From the NCBI RefSeq assembly GCF_905171765.1, contig NC_053397.1:8809677-8873676 (forward strand): a stretch of DNA of 64,000 bases. The letters run 5' to 3'. The translations under genes and the position numbers were made by a program. Positions within the stretch are counted from its first letter, which is position 1. Each line of letters begins with the position of its first letter. The notes under the pieces were generated by a model. The model was not told the origin of the DNA and did no database searches. It saw only the letters and a list, made by a program, of their open reading frames with translations. The DNA comes from Bufo bufo. Taxonomy: Eukaryota; Chordata; Amphibia; Anura; Bufonidae. Positions 11,397 through 22,419 of the stretch are shown piece after piece.

Positions 11397-11845
11397 TTAA
11401 AGGAGTTTTCTGACTTTGCTACAACCTCCTCGCAGCTTGCCAAGCGCAGTACTGTTCACTGTATAGAGGCCGTGCTTGGTATTGCACCTAGGCCATGTGA
11501 CCAATAAAGGTGATGTCACTGACCTAGGAGCAGTGATGGCTGACCTCCGGCACTGCAGCTGCGGTGAAACTATGACTCCCAGCATGCTCTATTCATTTCT
11601 ATGGAGTTCTGAACAGCCAAGCAAGTGTGCATCTTGGGAGTTGTAGTTTTACCACAGCTGGCGTGCCGGAGGTTGGTCATCAACGACCTAGGGTAAACTG
11701 TGAGGAGGCCATGGCCTCCACAAATGGCTGATCTGCATGGATCCCAGATGTGAGACCAAACACCCTTCCCCCGCTGTGCCGATCAGACGCTGATGACCCA
11801 TCCAGAGGACAGGTCCTCAGTATGAAGTCCAGCAACCCCATTAAA
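11397..11845. repeat. dispersed repeat (as at 9165), with nested short MITE
   Basis: Interrupted by a 150-bp inverted-repeat element (about 11531-11684; ends TGGCTGACCTCCGGCA / TGCCGGAGGTTGGTCA) carrying ZNF143-like motifs. Confidence 0.55.
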
Positions 11846-14035
11846 TCCGCGCTCGGGATTTGAGGCTCTGTATCACGAAATAAGTGATCACCACTTTCAT
11901 GTTTTTATGCAGAATGTTGCACCTAAACCGACCTCCATCTCGGCAGGTTGTGAAGGGTTAGGACTCGGCGGAGGAGCAGGTCGGCCCCAGGAGGTTTTCG
12001 GTTGCCGCTCGGTCTTCCAGGGACTGGCTCTTCCCCTAGGAATGCCTTGGCACCATTCTTTCCATCATAATAACGAAAATCGTAAGATGTTCTTGTGGGA
12101 TTTGATGGCTGCTGTGTTGTGCAATTTTAGCTGGAAGCCAGTGCGCCCGACGGGTGGGCGCAGAAAGTAGACGAATTGTTTGCGCTGCCAAACCTGATGA
12201 GTGCGAGGATTAAGGAGACAGGAAAGATTTTCGTTACTTAATGCTTTGACCTCCCAGGGTTGGTGCAGCCCCTTTACCAAGATGGCCGCTGACGTGGGTG
12301 GTCGTGACCTGTGGGTGACGCGGCCCCATCCATTGGACGCTGATTGTCCAGCCTGCCACCTTGTTTGACCAAGCAGCAAAACCCGCGTCAAAGGCTGAGC
12401 TCTTAACCCAGTCCAGCCTGTCGGTGACCCTTGGGATCTGACCACGCGGGCGGCACCACTGCTGTGGGGTTTTACATGTCGTGGCTGCAGCTCTTGACGT
12501 TTTTCCTCTAACCCTCCGCTCCTCATGCATATGCACCAGGGAGCTCTGTAAAGACATTGCCTGAATGGGAGGTAGAAGAGAAACCTGCGCACCGCGGCCC
12601 CTAATATCCGGGACACCACCAGTATTGATATCTAACTGGGCAAACTGGAATAGATGTAATTTTTAGAAAATAGGGCGACTGTTTGGGCAACTGAAGTAGG
12701 GCAAGTGCTGGGATTCTGCAGGGTTTTATCAGGGACCATGGAGACCAAGCAGAAGCAAATCTTCAGGGCACCCCGGGTGCGGGTCCTGGGGATGAACGCT
12801 CTGCAGCCGGCACTGGTTCTCTTGTCCCCTGTGTAATTGGTGGCTCGCTACATGTAAAGGGCAGTTTATTATAAAGGCCAAGAATGTGGCTTCTAGGGTA
12901 TCCCTCCTGGGCAGGGGGCTGCTCTCGCTGTAGACCCTTGTGAGCATGTGGCTGCCCTGGAAGGAGCATCAGTCTTAACTGTGCAGTGTTTACCCCCACA
13001 ATGCACTGCAGTAGAACATGTGGGACAAGGGAGCCCCAATAACACAAATACAGCGAAGAAAATTTAATACAGCTTTGGATGTGACTAGAGTATAAGGCCT
13101 AATGTTGCTCAGAAGATTTGTTTTACTTCTCTGAAGACAGTTTTATGATAACATTGAGGCCGGAGCCTCCGTCTCTCCATCAGGCGGTCGTCTTTCCATG
13201 AATTCAGCCTACGTCTCCGTTCTGTGTAGGAAACGGAAACGCACAGCACATGGCGCAGTGGCTCGGCCAACCGTAATGGACTATTTATAACCCACTTGGC
13301 CGCCTGTCGGTGAGGAGTAGTCGCTTGCCACACGACCCCCTCCTCCGGTGACGGATACAGCCGTTTAGCTCGTGTCCCTCTTCTGCGTCTTCTGCTCGCT
13401 CCCTGTGACAGATTGTGACGAGCGACATCCTAGTGACAGACTGCGGTGCTGTCACCTGGAAGCGCAGATCATCTCTACCCATCTGCTCCGCACAGCTCAT
13501 CGCGGTGTCCATATGCAATGTTCTGCCCCGGAGTCTCCATGAAGGACAGGAATGGAAATCTCTGCTCTCCGCTCAAAGACAGAAATCCTGAGGTTCAGGG
13601 TTTCTTATCAGCGGCTGGAAAAGCTGGGTGTAAAATAAAACGGCGACTGCAGGGTATTGCGAATGTGAGGTCACGGTTACTTGGGCAAAGAGGGTTGCTC
13701 TTGGTTACTCAGTTTGTAGGTAGACCCTGGGCAGCGTACAGCAGTGATGGAGAGGCTGGCACAGGGGTCCTCTGGGGCACTCTCTGTATATAGGGACCAG
13801 GCCTGATGGTGGGTGAGGTGCCCTGGATGTTGCAGATATTTAATGTGCCGGGGGCAAGGTCCCTTTAAGGTTCGTGACGCCAGTGCCTGTAACGGTGGCA
13901 CACCGGTTGAAGATAGTGGTAGGAGTAATAAGTGAGGAACACGTTATTGTGGTGAACTAAACTTTCTTTACTGGAAACAGTTCAACTTTATACAGTTTGA
14001 ATTCAGTTCCACTTTGCAGCAGTAATCATAGAAGC
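11846..14035. other. intron 1 stretch: no gene seen
   Basis: Open frames up to 184 codons (minus strand, 12065-12619) lack recognisable domains. The part after 13800 looks repeat-derived (ggttcgtgacgccagtgcct) but I cannot classify it. Confidence 0.45.
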
Positions 14036-14405
14036 CTAGAATGTGTCGGCAGATAAGAACCATTTGGCCCATCTAGTCTGCCCAATATACTGAATACTAT
14101 GGATAGCCCCCGGCCCTATCTTATATGAAGGATGGCCTTATGCCTATCCCATGCATGCTTAAACCCCTTCACTGTATTTGCAGCTACCACTTCTGCAGGA
14201 AGGCTATTCCATGCATCCACTACTCTCTCAGTAAAGTAATACTTCCTGATATTACCGTTAATCCTTTGCCCCTCTAATTTAACACTGTGTCCTCTTGTAG
14301 CAGTTTTTCTTCTTGTAAATCTTCTCTCCTCTTTTACCTTGTTGATTCCCTTTATGTATTTAGCAGTTTCTCTCATCTCCCCTCTGTCTCGTCTTTCTTC
14401 CAAGC
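14036..14405 (-). mobile_element. 5'-truncated LINE 3' end
   Basis: The minus strand encodes a 95-residue piece with RKYYFTERVVDAWNSLPAEV, typical of the C-terminus of CR1/L2-like non-LTR retrotransposon ORF2, then a short 3'UTR ending near 14036. The same 3' end occurs at about 60870-60920. Confidence 0.75.
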
Positions 14406-15124
14406 AGGCTTTACATCAATGGCAGGTAATGTTCTTTGCAAGATACTCAGAGGGTAAAATAAACACTCGCAGACCAGGCTGCACTATTCCTCAGATATCC
14501 TGGCTGTCTGTATCCCAAGTCCCATATGCCCGAATGCTGGCTTTTATCCTTGGTAGCAATCCTCCTCCGGTATATATCCCTTGCTTTAGCTTAATGATTC
14601 TTCTGCCCTTCAGCTTACTTGACGAGCTGGAACACTGGCTCTGCTCTGGTTAGGGAACTGCAGGTTTCTCCCAGGAGGCAAACTTCTCTTGGGGTGAATC
14701 TTCTGAGCTAACAGGGGCTCAATATCCTCAGGCAGGCTGATCTTCACACTCACGAGCCTCCTGGTATCAACTAGAAGCCTGGGCTGTCTAGCTGCATGTC
14801 AGGATGTGGCCCTCAGCTTCTCTCTGGTTAAGGTGCACACTTCCTTCTGTCTCTCCACAGACTCTGGACTCCTCCCAGTCTGGGTCTAAGTGTGTGTATA
14901 TATACTAGGTGTTTTCTAGCTCCCTCTAGTGTCTAGGATGCTAAACTACACCATAATAGGCCTGCTGCACATATCACAGGGAAAGTACACATAAAATACA
15001 TATTAAAATGTACTGTGAAATACACTGCCACTGTCCCACAGGAGGTGGAGAACAACGTGGCCCAATTGACCCTTGTATAGTGCCCACATTTACCTAGTGG
15101 GACACTACACGACCACGGCACAAA
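14406..15124. other. intron 1 stretch: no gene seen
   Basis: Probably continues the unclassified repeat that the LINE fragment interrupts. No coding signal. Confidence 0.4.
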
Positions 15125-15361
15125 GGCTCATACACACTGTCCCCAAATCGCCGATCCCAGCCAAGTGCACACTTCTGTAGAAGTGTCCTGTCCTGGTCTG
15201 CAAAACTGGGTAGGACATGTTCCATCTTCTGCAGGGCCGCAGAATGGACATACAGATACGGACAGTACACCTTGTGCTGTCTGCAGCCACATTGAAATTA
15301 ATGGATCCACATCCGATTTGCAAGAAATGTGGACCAAACTTTCGTTTGTGTGAATGAGCCC
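15125..15361. mobile_element. diverged Harbinger-type MITE
   Basis: Ends GGCTCATACACACT / TGTGTGAATGAGCCC, followed by TAA. Confidence 0.6.
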
Positions 15362-15419
15362 TAAGTCACACGACTCCCCTATAACATCATTATCTTATAA
15401 TTCATATAGTATTAATCTA

Positions 15420-16030
15420 ATACATACATTATCCTGTATTATACTCCAGAGCTGCACTCACTATTCTGCTGGTGCAGTCACTGGAACATACATTACTTAT
15501 CCTGTACTGATCCTGAGTTACATCCTGTATTATACTCCAGAGCTGCACTCACTATTCTGCTGGTGCAGTCCCTGTGTACATATATTACTTATCCTGTACT
15601 GATCCTGAGTTACATCCTGTATTATAGTCCAGAGCTGCACTCACTATTCTGCTGGTGCAGTCCCTGTGTACATATATTACTTATCCTGTACTGATCCTGA
15701 GTTACATCCTGTATTATACTCCAGAGCTGCACTCACTATTCTGCTGGTGCAGTCACTGTGTACATACATTACATTACTTATCCTGTACTGATCCTGAGTT
15801 ACATCCTGTATTATACTCCAGAGCTGCACTCACTATTCTGCTGGTGCAGTCACTGTGTACATACATTACCTATCCTGTACTGATCCTGAGTTACATCCTG
15901 TATTATACTCCAGAGCTGCACTCACTATTCTGCTGGGGGAGTCACTGTGTACATACATTACTTATCCTGGGTTACATCCTGTATTATACTCCAGAGCTGC
16001 ACTCCCTATTCTGCTGGTGGATCAGTACAG
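15420..16030. repeat. 92-bp minisatellite, about 6.5 copies
   Basis: Unit includes ttacatcctgtattatactc and cactattctgctggtgcagt. Same family as 3870/6277 and 26895, in opposite orientation to the first. Confidence 0.93.
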
Positions 16031-17089
16031 GATATAGAAGCTGTACATTGATGATCGGTTCTGGTTTGCACACAGACGTGCTTCCATCCTGTTCTCCTGC
16101 TATGTGGATCCAGGAGAAAGCAAGAATCCTTATGAAGTAGAAGCCCATTTTCCTCCTCCTAGGAGTGGGAATTAAATTTCCTTCTGACTTTAAGGCCTCA
16201 TTCACACATGTGCCCTATTTTCTCTGTATTTACGGATCCTTCACGCCCATTAGTCAATGGGTCCATGTGTCATCTGTGGTTAACGGACCATTAAGAGGAG
16301 ATGCTCTGGAAATCCATTTTCAGCTCTCCAGTGTCCATGGAACATGGCTGACATGCGGAGAGTGAAAAATGGACACGCGGATTCTTCACAGATTAATCGC
16401 TGACTATCTTTTCACGAATTTCAACGTGGACCTGGGAAGGAGTCCTTAGTCTGGGAATCGGAATGGCTCCTGGGACCTGCGCCCCCCGACCTGTCACCCT
16501 GTGGGCCCCTCTTCTATTGACGCCACCATCGCTCCGTGGTCTCGCTGCTCTTACAGTAAAGAACCCTCTTCTCTGTAGATGTGGAGGACGTCTCTCGTTA
16601 CATCAGTTCTGGATATAATTAGATTATTTTTATATTTGGTTTTTGCTCCTCCACCTGTTTTGCCCCCCCCCCCCCCCCTTCTAAATGAGCCTAATTTTAC
16701 CTCTGAACATAAATCCGAATGAATTGTAAAACGTCCATATTTCCCTCTGGAGGGTTTTCTCCGTTTCCCATCGGCCTCCTCGCTGGTTGTTTCCCGGTTA
16801 GTAATCGTTTACTGCTAGAATTGACTATTGCATCTAGATGGCAAATTTGCAGACCTGCAGCTGATTGCACCTCGTACCCGTATCGTCGCCGTTCTCACCA
16901 CTTCCATGTCACCTGATCGCCGCGGATCACTTCCAGTCTTCTCGCGTCCTTTGATTGTTATCAGCTATGCTGGTACCTTGGGACGAGCTTCCCACAGCAA
17001 TCTGCCAGCCACCTCTGCAAAACTACAACCCCCAGCATGCTGTGGAGCCCAGAGCTGTTACATTGTATCATTATAGTGTCTGGTGTGAC

Positions 17090-18090
17090 ACTTGAATGGG
17101 TCCGCAATCTGGGAGATGCGGTGCGGATCGGAGGCACTACGCGGTGCTTCCGTGGGTTTTCTGTCCGTGTCTCTGCACCGCAAAAATAGTCGTGTTTTTT
17201 TTTTTTTTTTGTTTTTTTTTGCGGTGCGGATCACAGACCCCATTCAAGTGAATGGGTCCATGATCTGCATGCGACGCCCCACGGTCTGTGCCTGTGCATT
17301 GCGGACTGCAATTTGCAGATGGTCGTGTGCATGAGCCCTAAGTATCATTTACACATCAGTATTCAGTCACTGAGCCAAAACCAGCATCGGATCCTCCAGA
17401 CATAAGGTTTAGGGCTCATTCACATGACCATATGATCAGGTGCGGACCCATTCATTTCAATGGGTCCTCAAAAGATGCGGACGGCACATTGTGTGCAGTC
17501 CGCGTCCGTTGTTCCGTTCTGCGGCCCCACAAAAAAGGGCGCATGTGCTATTGCGGACAAGAATGCACACGGGCCAGTATCCGTGTTTTGCAGATCCACA
17601 ATTTGCAGACGACAAAACCCGCATTGCACCCACGCAGAAAAAACTGAACGTAATTGCAGACAAAACTGACTGAATTTGCTTGCAAAATGGTGCGAGTGTC
17701 ACTGAACACATCCGGACCTAATCCGTCACGCTCGTGTGAAGGGGGCCTAAGGCCTCTTGCGCACGGACGTATTGGTTCCGTTCAATGTACGGGTGGCGGC
17801 CGGGACGGATCCAGACCCATTCAACTTGAATGGGTCTGTGATCCGTTCGTTCCGCAAAAAGATGGAATAAGTTCTATCTTTTTGCGGATCAGAGCCCCAC
17901 GGACGCACTCCGTAGTACTTCAGTGGGGTTCTGTTCCGTGCTTCCGTACTGCACCGCATCTCCGGATTTGTGGACCCATTCAAGTGAATGGGTCCTCATC
18001 TGTCATGCAGAATGCACACGGCCGGTGCCCCATGTATTGCGGAACCGCCGTATGCGGCCACGGGAGCACTGTGGCCATGTGCAAGAGGCC
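17090..18090. mobile_element. cluster of three Harbinger-type MITEs
   Basis: Three adjacent elements: about 17090-17338 (right end GTGTGCATGAGCCC+TAA), 17412-17747 (left GGGCTCATTCACATGA; TTA left, TAA right) and 17751-18090 (perfect ends GGCCTCTTGC / GCAAGAGGCC with TAA on both sides). The last two share the TAA at 17748-17750. Confidence 0.75.
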
Positions 18091-20772
18091 TAAGGGAAAG
18101 ATCTGCTCCTGTTCTGGGTTTAGAGCCGCACCGGGTTTTGGCTCAGTCACTGACATCAGTATGGAGTCTCCCCCCTTTCTCTGCTTGCTGTCAGCAAATG
18201 GTAACCTTGTTTACATCTTTATTCCATGTTTACTGCACTGATGTAACAGTCGGGACACGTGAGAGATGGCGCCCGTGATGTGTTCTGCTCACGAAGGCTT
18301 GGATACTAAACTTCAGCTCGTGCCCCTATCGCAGCCCAGAAAATGCGTGCATGCGGTCATGTGCTTGAGCCCTCGGTTTCATGGTCCGTTCCTGGGTGTG
18401 CAGACTGTGCAGGAGCTTATCCTTTTACCTCTGTGCCTCTGTTTGCAAGGGTCTGCACACTGCTCCCCCTTATGCCAGTGATCGGACCCCCACCAACATG
18501 ATATATCTTAGATAAAGCCATTTTCACTGAAGCCTCCAACCATGATCTGTCCTGGATTTAAAAAAGTGGCTGCAGTCTTCTAAACACAGCGCCCCGCCTG
18601 TCCACAGGTTGTGTGCGGTACTGCATTATTATAGCCCTGTTTTTACGTCAAAGGAGCTGAGCTGCAATACCAGACAAAGCCTGTGACCAGGCATGGCGCA
18701 GTTTTTGGAAGAAAGTAGCCATGTTCCCTTATTCTGAGCTTGGTTGTAGCCAATCGCCTCCGTGCATTGGGATTGTTCCTGGATGTTGGTGATCCGCACA
18801 GAAGTCAGAACTTAAAGTCCAGTTGCTCTTGGTTCTTGCAGTGACGGGGGGAGCACGCTCTAATGATCATATGCCGGGGTACAAACTAGATCTTCGCCTC
18901 TGGTGCATGATTTATTTGAACTCCCTTCATGACTGATGCTGGGGCTGCAGTGCATGCTGAGAGTTGTAGTTTGGGAGGCCATTGCACCAGGCAGTGTCGA
19001 CATTGCAGAAATTATTTTGTGATTTTTGCACAAACCGCTAAGTGTCGTTCTCATTCTGCAGATCTGCGACCTACAAATCTGTAATTGGTTCATTATTTTC
19101 CATAAATGTCATTATCCTCACTGAAGCGGAGCTGGGGCGGCTGATCGGCGCCGATCATTGATCGCTCGCTGACAGTTCGAGCTGGGGTTGCCGTGTCTCT
19201 GGGTCACCTGCGTTTGAATGTCTTCCCCCTCCCCCAATAATTTTGATATTTAGATGTCTGGAGTGCCCCATCTGCGCTCACTTCACGGTGTCACATCGGC
19301 TTGGACACCCCCCCCCCCCCCCCCCCCTCAGAGATAATGAGCGACTGAAGCATTTTTGAGTCATTAAATCTCTTTGCTGCCAGTTCTCCGCAGATCGCTC
19401 CTCTGTGACGTGACTCCCGGCAGCTGGATTTTCACAAAGTCCTAAAAATAGAGCCACAAATTTCAAGGGCTTTGGGGAAATGAAGAAGAGGACGGTCCGT
19501 GGCAGCCCACCTGGCGCTTGACCGAGGCTCTCTGGGGCCCCTGCCGGGCTGCATCACACTAGTATTTTGTCACGTATGTTCCTGTGTGGTTGGAGCTGCT
19601 GCTTCGTTTGTCTTTCTCGTGTTATATACTTTGATGGTAGGGGGTCTTGGGTACCCCCTGCCTGGTGCAGTATTACCAAGCGCTATAACGGGATGATGGC
19701 GATTTTCTTCCGGAGCGGAATTGTCCACGACCAGACCTCTCTGTTACCTCTGACTTCACTCGCGCCGATTGTCTCTTATTAAAATGCTAGATCCCTTTTT
19801 TGTCCTGGATTTCTGCCGCCGATACAGGGTCGGGGGGCTACCTCTACCCATAAGGGTCACCGACCTGTTCGGCTGCCTTTTATCTTGTGTATGGGCCCCG
19901 ACTGGGGCTACGGAGTTAACATGGGAAAATCTCACAACCAAAAGATCATCTGTGTGTGAACAGCGCCCCAGACTGGGTACAGATCCGTAATCCGGCTAGG
20001 GATTGATGAGAAATATCGACCCTCTATTTGCTCCTCGTTACGTGCTGTATTATTGCTCCTCTTGGAGGTGACTATTCTACTTCTCCTTGGCAGCCGCTCG
20101 TGTCCTGTGATTGTCGCCGCCGTCGCACGTTTCCTTCTTGGATCCTTAACAATGAAGGAGAAAATGCCAAACTTGGGTAGAATCTGCGCGGTGGAGTCGC
20201 TCGGCCGCTGCCGGTTTTATGAGCTCTTTAGTGGTTATTTATTCAAGGTTTCCGCTTGTCCTAGAATCTCATCAGGATCTCGTCTCCAGAGGTTGTTAAA
20301 GTTTAGTTTTTGGTAGTTTGCGCCAGTGAAATTCTGCCCGACTGCTGCCGTCCCCTGTATGAAGGGCTGTGCTGCGTGGGAGGTCAGGTTTTATATGCAG
20401 AGACTTCTATAAAGATGGCGGCAGGTCCTGGATCATAAGTCATTTTGTAGACTGCGGCGCTCATAAAACTGTCCATGGATCCTGATGACAAACTCGGTGG
20501 AGGCCCTCGTCTACAGTAGGGCGTTCCAACCCTGCCCCCCATTATTGCCACATCTGGCCTGAGACCACGTGGTTTAGCGGCACGTGGCCAGCCGTTTGTG
20601 GACATGGCTTAAAACATTCCACTTGCATTGGATGCACATTTCATGAGGATATGGGCATGACATCTGCACCTGACCGTGAACCTGGCCTAATGGCGCTGAA
20701 GCGAGACACATAGAACACAACTTGCCTGCGATCAAGACCTCATGATAATGGAAGGTTCTCTGCACTGGAGAT
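18091..20772. other. intron 1 stretch: nothing recognised
   Basis: No coding signal; contains a poly-C run near 19309-19327. Confidence 0.4.
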
Positions 20773-21037
20773 GGGGGGGGGGGGGGGGGGGGGGGGAAGG
20801 GGGTGAGTTTCTGCACGTCCGTGTGGATCCGCATTTTGCGGACCGCACATCGCCGGCACTTAATAGAAAATGCCTATTCTTGTCCGCAATTGCAGACAAG
20901 AATAGGACATGTTCTATATTTTTCGGGATCGGAAGTGCGGATCCGGGCAGCACATCGTGCTGCCCGATAGAAATGAATGGGTCCGCAATTCCATTCCGCA
21001 AAATGCGGAACGAAGTTGCGGACGTGTGAATGGACCC
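20773..21037. mobile_element. poly-G tract and adjoining MITE
   Basis: A G run of about 24 nt (20773-20796) is followed by a MITE whose right end is GACGTGTGAATGGACCC+TAA. The left end is near 20810 but eroded. Confidence 0.5.
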
Positions 21038-21920
21038 TAATATTACTCATATGCTTAAAAATGGCTGATAATGGTGACCGCCTTCCACCATATAGGAGAG
21101 AGGGCAGCGGGTTGTGAGCGCTGGGCCAGGCAGACAGAACAGGAGGCATCCCCTGGTGGTCGTGTGGATGGAGCTCGCCTCCTGGATGACTCTGTCTGAA
21201 AGTCAAAACCCTCCGTCCCCAGGAACATAATGTGTAGAATCCAGGATCCGTCATGGGTTTTTCAGCTTCCCTCTCCTGCTGCGATGCTACAGGTGATGGC
21301 CGCCGTCACTAGGACTGAGAGGAAGAGGAATGCTGCAGAACAAAGTCCATTGTGTTTTGTTACATTTTTGACTACATTGTAACCATGTCACCAGAGCAGT
21401 GTCTGACGGAGATTCATTGTATCGTATGGTAGTCACACCGTCCACAGGGACGCGTATCGTATGTACCGCTGCTAGGCCGGCGATATCGCTCCTCACTGCT
21501 CATGTTAACCAGTGGGGGGCGCCCTTTACCCCGCGTCCTCCCATTGCTCATTTATCAGGTGACTAAGCTCTCATTGATCATGGTGACGGCTGACGTCCCC
21601 ACCCATTGTGCACAGACATTATCTTATCGCCATCCACACGCCTTTCTCACCGCAGTGTAACGTATGGCGTGTTTGTAGACAAGGCTTCACCCTAAGGAAT
21701 AGCAGTGGGTTGTGTCATAGATGGGTGATCGCTGCGTCCGTCTAGACTCCTTCCCTGACGGGCTGGATCTGTACATAGAGGGGATCTGAGCAGGAGCCCC
21801 CCACATTGGCACCCATTTGCCATAATGGGTAATATGGTGTGTGTGTGTTTGTTTTCTTTTCTGCATTTTTCTGGCTTTATCTATTCGAAAAAAAAAATGT
21901 TCTGTAATTTTTCTTTTCAG
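21038..21920. other. end of intron 1: nothing recognised
   Basis: No repeats or genes identified. Confidence 0.4.
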
Positions 21921-21978
21921 GGCAGCAGGCGACTTCTGTGAGGCCGGGACACCTTGGCGTTGACACCGAGGATTCCAG
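21921..21978 (+). other. itpr1-like: putative 5'UTR exon 2
   Basis: A 58-nt segment between a good acceptor (pyrimidine-rich, ending ttcttttcag) and the donor gtgtgt at 21979, about 340 nt before the first coding exon. It is non-repetitive and GC-richer than its surroundings. It carries an in-frame stop for the exon 1 upstream ORF. Supported by splice signals and position only. Confidence 0.5.
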
Positions 21979-22316
21979 GTGTGTAATGCTCAGACCACGA
22001 CTACCACCTCTCCTGGGGGAACCTAAGGACTCTTCTGTTTTTCCGTGGTGCTTGGTGACCCATCACCCTTGTATCTTCCTTCCCTCTCTGTAAAGTCGCG
22101 TCTGCCCTGGCTTCTTTGCGATCAGCGTCCGGGATGCCGGACGGTTCTCAGATCCTCGAGCTGCGCAGGAGGGAGGTGGGAAAATGCAGAGATTACAGCG
22201 TGTCCTGACAGAGGGCGAGCTGGCACGGGATGCTGCCGTCAGTCATACAAGCGCCAGTGTCACCTTGGCATCGTCCTTGTTCTTCTCTTCTATTTATTTA
22301 TATTTTTTTCTTTCAG

Positions 22317-22419
22317 GATCAGCGAACATGTCGGACAAGATGTCGAGTTTTCTCCACGTGGGGGATATCGTGTCCCTGTATGCCGAGGGGTCGGTGAACG
22401 GATTTATCAGCACGTTGGG
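22317..22419 (+). CDS. itpr1-like: coding exon 1 (residues 1-31), with start codon
   Basis: Acceptor tttctttcag at 22316, 11 nt of 5'UTR, ATG at 22328-22330, donor gtgaga at 22420. Encodes [19 protein letters not shown] and the start of the suppressor domain. A second ATG four codons later is also present in mammalian ITPR1; the first ATG matches the family start. Confidence 0.97.

Noticed and set aside
12065..12619. 184-codon minus-strand frame
   Set aside because: No domain, no splice context and no homology I recognise; opposite to the host gene and in an intron.
15354..16140. Repetitive open frames ([12 protein letters not shown] type), also at 6209-6472 and 26742-27443
   Set aside because: All come from the 92-bp minisatellite; no coding evidence.
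17654..18241. 195-codon frame
   Set aside because: Crosses the boundaries of two MITEs.
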